DNA of 64,000 nt from Polynucleobacter hirudinilacicola. GTDB taxonomy: Bacteria; Pseudomonadota; Gammaproteobacteria; Burkholderiales; Burkholderiaceae. A program made the translations under genes and the position numbers. The DNA lies in assembly GCF_002192535.1 (NCBI RefSeq), contig NZ_NAIA01000003.1, forward strand, positions 62,001 to 126,000, written 5' to 3'. A model generated the notes under the pieces. That model did not search any database. It saw only the letters and a program-made list of their open reading frames with translations, and had not been told where the DNA came from. Shown piece after piece: positions 18,089-26,407 of this stretch (position 1 is the first letter of the stretch; every line of letters starts with the position of its first letter).

Positions 18089-21000
18089 TTAAGCAACTGC
18101 TCTGAGTCTTACTTCATTAATGGATGCAAACAACTGCTCTACTTTTGCAGATGAAAAGATGCTTTCAGGTCCCGTAGGAGTAATATCTACAAAAGGACTT
18201 TGGTATAGTCGGTCATCGTCCATGGCGCCATTTTTTGTCAATTCGTCAACAATCAAAGTGACAAATTCAATCTGCTTCGAGGTTGCTGAAGCATCCGTCA
18301 GAAATGCATTCATAGCTTCAGTAGCTGCCACCCGATCCAGACCTATTAGTGAACGCACAAAAAGTCCAAGCCCATGGGCATCTTCTTTTGCGCGTTTAAT
18401 TAGAGTGGCATCCCCACTAGCTTGCTCAAGCAATATCGCCTCAAGCTCTTCTAAATCAGTGGAAGTGATCGGTAAATTACGCTTTAATTTGTTAATGGCT
18501 AACTTATTTTCATGCTGACGCAAGAAATCCCTAGCCTTGGCCTTAAATTTCTCATAATTTAATCCACCAACACTGATCGGGAGGTCAAATTCAACACCTT
18601 CGCCAATAGAATCTCCAAAATTAGTAAAGACAATATTGCGCTTAGATTTCTCAATTAATTTGACTAAGCTTCGCAGCTGAATGCGAACATGCTCCAGCAT
18701 ACCTACTGTTACATCCTGCCACCATTCATTAGAATTAATGCTTTGAATTAATTCAATTTGCTTTCTAATTGCTGGAATACTCTCTTGCAGCTCCAATGCA
18801 GCCGCAATAGCTCTTACATAACCTTGCAATCGCTCAAACCCCTTATCAGCCCTTAGAACGCATAGTTGTAATTTGAGAATCGCCAGGTCGAAACGCTTCG
18901 CTTCCTCCTCCGTATCAATCTTTTTAGAGGGTAGGCTAGCTAACTCGGTAGCAGCTTCAGCGGCATCTCCACTGCTAAGCGCTTTCCAGCTTAAGGCATT
19001 GCTAAATTTCTCAACAAACTTACGCTTGGGCCGAACTATGATGTTCTCAAGTGTCATATTAGCCACAAGCTCATGCAAGTAGTTGGCTGTGTAATCCCTC
19101 AGCTCAATTTCTTCTTTGGTGGACTTATCTTTTAGACCCTCTAAGGTTGTTAATACCTCTATACGGTTTTTAAATAACTGTGTATCAAGGCTTTCACCAC
19201 TAGAGCCATCAGATGCGTCAGGATTTTCTTTGAAATATTCTAGATTTTGACAATAGTCCAAAATATAGAAAAATTTCTTATCCTCATTAGGCGCAAATAA
19301 ATCCTTGCAAAGCCTTGTACCACGACCAATCATCTGCCAAAACTTAGTTTTACTTCGCACACGCTTAAAGAAAACAAGATTAAGCACTTCAGGAACATCT
19401 ATGCCTGTATCAAGCATATCCACACTAATTGCAATATGAGGTGCCTTATCTTTATTAGAGAAATCATCAATCAAACTTTGCGCATATTCAGTCTGATAAG
19501 TAATTACTCTTGCCATCTCACCCTTGTATTGAGGGTAGTTAATATTAAATCGCTCGGCAATAAATTCTGCATGTAGATTATTCTTGGCAAAGATTATGGT
19601 CTTACCAATTCTGTCGCCACTGGCAACTTTCTGCCCTCTAATCATCATATGCCTGATAACCTGATCAACAGTATCCTGATTAAATAACCACTGATTCATG
19701 GCTGCCGGGTCTACCTCTTCAGGCGGCCCATTCTCACCCCACTCCAATTCATCCCACTGCTGCTTTTCATCTTCACTTAGCTCGTCATACTTAATACCTT
19801 CTCGAGGAAAATGAACTGGAACCGAGATCGCCCTAGGCGGCACCAGGTATCCCGCATCAATAGCGTCATCAAGACTGTAGGCATATGTAGGTACGCCATT
19901 TTGCATTTGGAAGAGGTTATAAGTATTTCTATCCACCTCATCTTTAGGTGTAGCAGTAAGGCCAACTAAATAACTATCGAAGTAACTAAAAATAGCGCCG
20001 TATTTACTATAAATACTACGATGGGCCTCATCAACAATGATCAAATCAAAATAGCCAATACCAAACTTCTTAACAGTACTGTCTGTGCTATTAATTTGAT
20101 TAAGCATTGTTTGATAAGTGCTGACATAGACCCGACCTTCTACATCAGACCCGTCCAACAGATTCACCACTTGAACATTTGGCAGATGCTTTCCAAACTC
20201 TCTACTTGCCTGCTTCACCAAGGAAACCCTATCGGCCAGAAATAAAACTCGCTTTACCCAACCAGCGCGCATTAGCATATCAACTAAGGCAATTACGGTC
20301 CTAGTTTTACCGCTACCAGTAGCCATCACAACTAAGCTGCGTCTTTGATTGTGCTGTTCAATCGCTTCAGTAATGCTGCGAATAGCTTGATGCTGATAGC
20401 TGCGCTCAACAATTGCCTTATCAATCTCAACAGTGGCCAAAGGATGGCGACTACTTCGACGCTGCATTAAAAGCTCTAACTCATCCTTTTTATGGAATCC
20501 CTGCACAGGTCTTGGAGACGCATTTTTATCATCCCAAAACCAATGCTCATATCCATTTGTGTAGTAAATAACTGGTCGACGTCCAAATTGAGCCTCAAGA
20601 CAATCTGCATAGAGCTTTGCTTGCTGCTGCCCTACCCGCGCATCACGTCTCGTACGCTTAGCTTCAACAACTGCTAAAGGCTTCCCATCATTACCCCACA
20701 ATACGTAATCTACAAACCCTATACCCTGATTATTAGGCATTCCAGAGACTTCGTATTCCCTATCCTCTTTTTTGTCTAATGACCATCCAGCCTCATTAAG
20801 CAGCAAGTCAATGAAGTAATCTCGTGTTTGCTCTTCGTTGTAGTTATGTAGGTCAGGAGTCTTAGAATTGATGACCTTAGCTTTAACAAACTCAATTCTT
20901 AGCGTATCAAGCTCTTGCTTAATAGCATCTTTTTCGGCCTGCTCTAATCGTAATTTCTCTTCGGCGGCCTGCAATTGACTAGCAGTAATGACATCTTGTT

Positions 21001-21430
21001 TTTTGGCAGCAGGAATTAGTTTTTCATCAAATTGCAAAGAAGGATCTGGCCTAGCCTTATCCCCATAAGTTCTAGCCAGCCAGTAGGCTATATGGAACAG
21101 CTCCTGTATAGCCGTATAAGCCTCAGCTTGCTTGGCAGCCTTACCATGCGCGGCACGATTACCAATTGAAATAATCACCGTGGCTTTAGTAAAGATGTTT
21201 TCACCAGCATTACTCCTAAAGCAAGGATCATGCACCCGGGCGCCTAAACTTGGTTCATAGCTTTTATATGCCGGATCATATCTATAGAGCCAATCTACAA
21301 TCTGCTCCAATGTCATGCGCGAATACCAACATGCCGCACGAGCATCTGAATTTAAATAACTCTCAGCCTTGGTGGCGCTATCGCATATAGAAAAAAATTC
21401 TTTTTGCAGGAAAGTAAAATTACTCATCAA
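18089..21430 (-). CDS. hsdR: Type I restriction endonuclease subunit R
   Basis: RSLVVMATGSGKTRTVIALVDML, DEAHRSIYSKYGAIF, GLTATPKDEVDRNTY, QMIGRGTRLCKDLF; N-terminal nuclease PLAVVEAKRTRRDARVGQQQAKLYAD. Confidence 0.95.
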   Translation of the reverse strand: MMSNFTFLQKEFFSICDSATKAESYLNSDARAACWYSRMTLEQIVDWLYRYDPAYKSYEPSLGARVHDPCFRSNAGENIFTKATVIISIGNRAAHGKAAKQAEAYTAIQELFHIAYWLARTYGDKARPDPSLQFDEKLIPAAKKQDVITASQLQAAEEKLRLEQAEKDAIKQELDTLRIEFVKAKVINSKTPDLHNYNEEQTRDYFIDLLLNEAGWSLDKKEDREYEVSGMPNNQGIGFVDYVLWGNDGKPLAVVEAKRTRRDARVGQQQAKLYADCLEAQFGRRPVIYYTNGYEHWFWDDKNASPRPVQGFHKKDELELLMQRRSSRHPLATVEIDKAIVERSYQHQAIRSITEAIEQHNQRRSLVVMATGSGKTRTVIALVDMLMRAGWVKRVLFLADRVSLVKQASREFGKHLPNVQVVNLLDGSDVEGRVYVSTYQTMLNQINSTDSTVKKFGIGYFDLIIVDEAHRSIYSKYGAIFSYFDSYLVGLTATPKDEVDRNTYNLFQMQNGVPTYAYSLDDAIDAGYLVPPRAISVPVHFPREGIKYDELSEDEKQQWDELEWGENGPPEEVDPAAMNQWLFNQDTVDQVIRHMMIRGQKVASGDRIGKTIIFAKNNLHAEFIAERFNINYPQYKGEMARVITYQTEYAQSLIDDFSNKDKAPHIAISVDMLDTGIDVPEVLNLVFFKRVRSKTKFWQMIGRGTRLCKDLFAPNEDKKFFYILDYCQNLEYFKENPDASDGSSGESLDTQLFKNRIEVLTTLEGLKDKSTKEEIELRDYTANYLHELVANMTLENIIVRPKRKFVEKFSNALSWKALSSGDAAEAATELASLPSKKIDTEEEAKRFDLAILKLQLCVLRADKGFERLQGYVRAIAAALELQESIPAIRKQIELIQSINSNEWWQDVTVGMLEHVRIQLRSLVKLIEKSKRNIVFTNFGDSIGEGVEFDLPISVGGLNYEKFKAKARDFLRQHENKLAINKLKRNLPITSTDLEELEAILLEQASGDATLIKRAKEDAHGLGLFVRSLIGLDRVAATEAMNAFLTDASATSKQIEFVTLIVDELTKNGAMDDDRLYQSPFVDITPTGPESIFSSAKVEQLFASINEVRLRAVA

Positions 21431-22566
21431 TTTCCATAACTTTCTAGCTGCACCATCTTGATTAATTTAGAGGTTAAATGCAAATAGGAATCAAAGCTGG
21501 CATTAGCTGCCTCATATTTTGCAATAAAATTATCATAAGCCAACTGTTGCGATAAGGGTGGCATTAAAACCTCGAATCCACCTAAAAGTTGAAGATTTAA
21601 GTTTTCCTGGTTACCCCCTCTACCTAAAGCCCTTAAGTCCTCATAAGCAAATTTTAATTGCCAAAACATAAAGTTTGATGAGAATGTCTCATTAGGCCTA
21701 ATTACACCGCAAGCTTGATTAGTTGCTGCAGCGGCGCTCAATAAACCAACGCGCCCCCTGGTTTGACCTTGTCCATACATTGCAACAAGAATAGAGTTCT
21801 CAGGATTAATCTTGCCGCCAATACTCTGAAGACCTTTTTTGGATAATTTCTCTTGCGAATCGTATATTTTTTTTCCAACTAACTCAGTAGTTTTAATCCA
21901 CAATATATCGCCACCCATTAAATCGCTCTCTGATCTGCTCGGAGTAGAGCCACTAGATATGCTTGCAATCTTGCTAAGAGGCAACTTGTCAAGCTTGAGA
22001 TTATTAGATTTTCTATCTCCAAACATTTCTATAAAAACACTCTTAGCCAACTCTCCCAGCTTTTTGATGGCTAATTCACGATTTCTATATATGACTTCTG
22101 CACTATCTAAAATTTTTGCAATGCGAATTTGCTCACTTATATCCGGAACCTCAATTTCAATTGAATTAATTTTTTCATTTGTTATTGCTTTTTGCGTAGC
22201 TCCACTACACAGTGAATTTTTTTTAATTTGAAAAGGAATAGAATTTAATAAATGGTAGAGAAATCTTGGAAAGATGATATCCAAATTCGGTCTGATAACA
22301 GCAAAACCTGTTGAGTAGATAAATTTCTCTTTTTTCTCAGTAATCAAACAAATCTTTTTTGTATCCTGCATTCTTGCAAAACATAGATCGTTTCTTTTAA
22401 CTATCAAATCAGCCCTGGAAGGACGATCTTTATAGGTAACATATTCGCCTGAGATATTTTCTCGATCGTCTAGGCTTCCAGTTGCTACATATAATTTTTC
22501 ACCCTCAAAAGATGGCACTCTTTCGGCAATTAATGGCGCAACTTCAGTTAATTTATATTGCATCAC
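21427..22566 (-). CDS. hsdS: Type I R-M specificity subunit
   Basis: Two target-recognition-like halves with ISEQIRIAKILDSAE spacer; ATGA overlaps with hsdR and hsdM. Confidence 0.9.
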   Translation of the reverse strand: MMQYKLTEVAPLIAERVPSFEGEKLYVATGSLDDRENISGEYVTYKDRPSRADLIVKRNDLCFARMQDTKKICLITEKKEKFIYSTGFAVIRPNLDIIFPRFLYHLLNSIPFQIKKNSLCSGATQKAITNEKINSIEIEVPDISEQIRIAKILDSAEVIYRNRELAIKKLGELAKSVFIEMFGDRKSNNLKLDKLPLSKIASISSGSTPSRSESDLMGGDILWIKTTELVGKKIYDSQEKLSKKGLQSIGGKINPENSILVAMYGQGQTRGRVGLLSAAAATNQACGVIRPNETFSSNFMFWQLKFAYEDLRALGRGGNQENLNLQLLGGFEVLMPPLSQQLAYDNFIAKYEAANASFDSYLHLTSKLIKMVQLESYGN

Positions 22567-24101
22567 TTAACAATTCCCTCAAGCTCACTTAAATTTTGCT
22601 GTATTTCTGATTCAAGTTGTTTTAGCTCAGCGATCAACCTTATAGGGGGGATATGCTCAATAGCCTGGTGCACCACCTCTTTATATCGATTCAAACTGAG
22701 GTCATAGTCATTGGCAATTATGTCCGCCTTGCTTACTACAAAACTTTGAGCAGTTTTATTATTACTTCGCTCTTTACCCTCACGCTCCTTCCACCTACTT
22801 ACAACATCAGGTAAGTTGTTTTTTAAATGCTCGTCCTCTGATAATTGCTTAAGTGGAGAAGATCCTAACTTTTCTAAATCGAGAAGAGGTTGCCGCTTTG
22901 CATCTAAACTCCATCCATCAGCCAGAATGTCATAAAACCAAACCGAGTCTGTACCGCCGCTATTTGTTTTGGTAAACAGTAAAATTGCCGTGCTAACACC
23001 AGCGTAAGGCATAAAAACACCCCCAGGAAGCGAAATAACCCCTTCCAATTTTTGCTCTTCAACTAACATTCGTCTGATTTGTTTATGCGCCTTGCTATTT
23101 CCGAAAAGTACCCCATCTGGAATGATGACTGCAGCACGACCACCTGGTTTCAGAAGCTTCAAGAAGAGCGCCAAAAATAAAAGCTCCGTCTTCTTAGTAT
23201 TAACAATTGCAAGGAGATCTTTTGCAGCATTTGCAATATTAATGCTGCCAGCAAAAGGTGGATTTGCAAGAATAAGGCTATATTTTTCTTCCTCAACTGC
23301 AAAATCTTGACTTAAGGAATCACGATAAGTGATAACTGGATTCTCAACACCATGTAGAAGCATATTCATACTACCAATACGTAACATAGTGTTATCAAAA
23401 TCATAGCCATGAAACATACTGTTATGGAAGTGCTCTCTACTTGTCGCATCAGTTAACACTTCTGGATGAGTCTCACGCATATACTCACTTGCATTAACAA
23501 GGAATCCACATGTTCCACTAGCTGGATCACAAATCGTGTCTTTGGCTGTCGGGGCGGTTAACTCCACCATCAATCTAATAATATGTCTTGGTGTTCTGAA
23601 TTGGCCATTCTGTCCAGCACTAGCTAATTTACCCAACATATATTCATACAAATCACCCTTTGTATCTCGATCATCCATAGGGATTTGGTCAAGTAAGTCA
23701 ATTGCAGTAGAAAGCAACATGGGCGTTGGAATAGTGAAACGAGCACCCTGCATTTGTTTGCTGTAGGTGCTCCCATCTCCGCCTATATCTCGCAAAAATG
23801 GGAAAACATGATCACTCATTACATTGAACATTTCTTGAGGGGCCATATTCTTCAGTCGGCTCCAACGCATATCTTCATATTTACAACTCTTACTATCAGC
23901 GCCTTCCGGGAAAAACCTTTTTGCTAGAGGCTTGCCTAACCTTGCGCTCCTGTTCTCCTCCAAAGTCTGTAAATCATCCAGCCTGCGTAAAAATAGCAAG
24001 TATGTAATTTGCTCAATAATTTCCAGGGGGTTTGAAATGCCACCTGACCAGAAACTATCCCAAACCTTATCAACCTGACTGCGTAATTCACCTGTTAGCA
24101 T
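22563..24101 (-). CDS. hsdM: Type I R-M DNA methyltransferase subunit
   Basis: Motif I TICDPASGTCGFLV and motif IV LILANPPFAGS intact. Confidence 0.95.
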   Translation of the reverse strand: MLTGELRSQVDKVWDSFWSGGISNPLEIIEQITYLLFLRRLDDLQTLEENRSARLGKPLAKRFFPEGADSKSCKYEDMRWSRLKNMAPQEMFNVMSDHVFPFLRDIGGDGSTYSKQMQGARFTIPTPMLLSTAIDLLDQIPMDDRDTKGDLYEYMLGKLASAGQNGQFRTPRHIIRLMVELTAPTAKDTICDPASGTCGFLVNASEYMRETHPEVLTDATSREHFHNSMFHGYDFDNTMLRIGSMNMLLHGVENPVITYRDSLSQDFAVEEEKYSLILANPPFAGSINIANAAKDLLAIVNTKKTELLFLALFLKLLKPGGRAAVIIPDGVLFGNSKAHKQIRRMLVEEQKLEGVISLPGGVFMPYAGVSTAILLFTKTNSGGTDSVWFYDILADGWSLDAKRQPLLDLEKLGSSPLKQLSEDEHLKNNLPDVVSRWKEREGKERSNNKTAQSFVVSKADIIANDYDLSLNRYKEVVHQAIEHIPPIRLIAELKQLESEIQQNLSELEGIVK

Positions 24102-24128
24102 CGTATTCTTTCAATTTATATAAGTATT

Positions 24129-25910
24129 CTAGAGTTTCCAAATATTTTTAGATAGCGATTCCTGCTCTACTCTAATTTTCTGGATTCCCCTTTCCAATCG
24201 CTCTTCAGAATCAACTATTTCTCGTGATTTAGTATCCTGATCCGAAGTAGATTGCACCACCTCTAGTTTCATCAACTCTCTGAGCTGTATTAACTTAATA
24301 GTTGCTCCGGACACAATTCCAGCAAGTAATTCCTGCCCCATGGGTGACCTGAGTTGTACAAATAACGATTGCGCGCAATATTCAGGATGGACCCTTAAAA
24401 CTATGGCGGATTGCCCTGCAACCCAGCCGCCATTTCCAGGGCCAGGAACATCTGCCGGGACGATTCCAATCTTTCCAACGCTACCCTTAACTATTAAGAC
24501 AATATCTAGAGGTCTTAGAAAACAATCTTCGTAGCGTTTGGCTAAATTTTCATCTACAGAGATGGTTTTACCCTTAGGGGCGATATACCCAAATTGAGAT
24601 AAATCGGCCGCCCCTATTTCCATTACAGCTATTGGCTTGCTTTCTATGGACCCCAGGGGGATTGCACGCACAGTTCGCGCAATGTCACCCAATTGAATTT
24701 TGCGTAATCCACTAAGTTGTTTTTCAAGCCTCTTTCTACTATCAGATACAACATATCGGTCTACCTGTAGCTGGGCATCGTTACTTAATACAACTTGGTT
24801 TGAAACAATTGAACAATTTGTAGACTCTTTATTAGACTTAATTAGCTCTAATAACCCATCAATATTTCTCAGATCGTTTCTAGTCCTAGCAACTCCTACA
24901 TAAAATTCTGGAGAATCTGCATTTATGAACTTGACTGAATTTAGTCCACCTTTTGGATTTATAACCAAAATCGTAAACGCTATATTAGTAAGACTTAGCA
25001 AACCATTTGGCATGGCAATAACAGCCTCAATCATTCCCTTTTCTACCAAATCCTTACGTAACTCTTTTTCGTAACCGTGGCTAAAAAGCAGGCTATTTTG
25101 AACAGCAATTACTAGCTTTGATTTGGTTTGCGACATAGCATGGCGCACTGCCAAGACTGAGCCTATAGAGGTTCTCTCTGGAAACCTATTAAATAGATCC
25201 CTTCTAATTTCATCGGCTGGGTATTTCATTCCAAATGGAGGAAAAGCTACCGTAATGTCAAACAATCTAGGTTTGCCACCTTCTATAGCTGTGGGCTGAA
25301 GAATGGGATTGCTTATAGATACTTCAAACTCATTGGTGGAAAGAAGACTTACCAATGCTGGAATTGAAGAATGCAGAATCGATTCATAGTAAACATCCCT
25401 AGATTTAATGGCCGCTCTCGAAGCAAGTTGAGCAAAGCTGCTATCCCAGGGCGTGTAAACAGAATCACTTGATCTAATATCCGCTATTGCTGACATTAGA
25501 TCCGCAACTTCGCCAGGCATATTGAGATAACCCCCGACAGGAGATATAAATCTTTCTTCAGCTAAATTTAGTACATCGACATTTTCTAAAACCCCAGTTG
25601 CGCTCAGACGGCTAACTACTTCTAGGGCATCTCTTAGGGCGTAAGGATTAACTCCGATCACCGATGGGATATTGCTGAAAGCCTTAAACATCAAACCACC
25701 ACTGGCTGAAAGGGCCTGAAATACGTTTAAAACCTTTTCTGGATATTTTATGTATTCAGCACTAAAAGCCAACTCCTTTGCAATCCTATTTTTTCTGGAT
25801 AATTTTTCCCAGGCCAGCAACTGGAGGGCCAACTCCAAAGATTTATCTCGATCTAAACCGGTACCTCTAACTGAATCTACTATTTGATATATCGCTCTAT
25901 TAGTCATCAT
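24129..25910 (-). CDS. HsdM-like protein with degenerate catalytic motifs fused to an HsdS-like target recognition domain
   Basis: HsdM-like block TVAFPPFGMKYP...NSLLFSHGYEKELRKDLVEKGMIEAVIAMPNGLLSLTNIAFTILVINPKG; C-terminal TRD-like IQLGDIARTVRAIPLGSI...GQSAIVLRVHPEYCAQSLFVQLRSPMGQELLAGIVSGATIKLIQLRELMKLEVV. Confidence 0.75.
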   Translation of the reverse strand: MMTNRAIYQIVDSVRGTGLDRDKSLELALQLLAWEKLSRKNRIAKELAFSAEYIKYPEKVLNVFQALSASGGLMFKAFSNIPSVIGVNPYALRDALEVVSRLSATGVLENVDVLNLAEERFISPVGGYLNMPGEVADLMSAIADIRSSDSVYTPWDSSFAQLASRAAIKSRDVYYESILHSSIPALVSLLSTNEFEVSISNPILQPTAIEGGKPRLFDITVAFPPFGMKYPADEIRRDLFNRFPERTSIGSVLAVRHAMSQTKSKLVIAVQNSLLFSHGYEKELRKDLVEKGMIEAVIAMPNGLLSLTNIAFTILVINPKGGLNSVKFINADSPEFYVGVARTRNDLRNIDGLLELIKSNKESTNCSIVSNQVVLSNDAQLQVDRYVVSDSRKRLEKQLSGLRKIQLGDIARTVRAIPLGSIESKPIAVMEIGAADLSQFGYIAPKGKTISVDENLAKRYEDCFLRPLDIVLIVKGSVGKIGIVPADVPGPGNGGWVAGQSAIVLRVHPEYCAQSLFVQLRSPMGQELLAGIVSGATIKLIQLRELMKLEVVQSTSDQDTKSREIVDSEERLERGIQKIRVEQESLSKNIWKL

Positions 25911-25919
25911 CGTTCTCTA

Positions 25920-26186
25920 TTAATTAGGTTTATAGCTATTGCAGTTATATGTCGTAATAAGGACATCATCCTGAGCAACAACGGTCACGCCACCCTTATC
26001 TAAGATCTTCTTAACTAGACGCTCCTGCTTCTTAAGATCATTCAGCAGCTCCAAAGCCTGTCTTTTTCCAAGAACATACTTATCCTGCTCTACGAACCCA
26101 TAGTTAAGTACAAAATCGACCATATCCCCTGTAACTCCCCGCTGGGACATTCTTTGCATTGCATGTTGCGTTGTTTGCATTCTCAC
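25920..26186 (-). CDS. DUF4258 domain small protein
   Basis: QTTQHAMQRMSQRGVTGDMVDFVLNYG...GVTVVAQDDVLITTY. Confidence 0.75.
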   Translation of the reverse strand: MRMQTTQHAMQRMSQRGVTGDMVDFVLNYGFVEQDKYVLGKRQALELLNDLKKQERLVKKILDKGGVTVVAQDDVLITTYNCNSYKPN

Positions 26187-26407
26187 ACCCCCGTTGTTGA
26201 TGTAAGAACTTTAACAAAGTTTTCCGATAATTGCAAATAGTATTAGTTACTTTTTAATATTTATTGTTACTAATTTTATTAACCCATATAAAACAATGAC
26301 TTATAAAAAGGTATTAATTTACCAAAAATACAACATACGAATCAATCAAGGTGTTGACGGGGTAATTTTGCATAAAAGGTATAGAAATTAACCCAATAGT
26401 TATCTGC

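Noticed and set aside
18120-18518. Antisense ORF in hsdR
   Set aside because: Opposite a strongly supported hsdR; no RBS or domain evidence.
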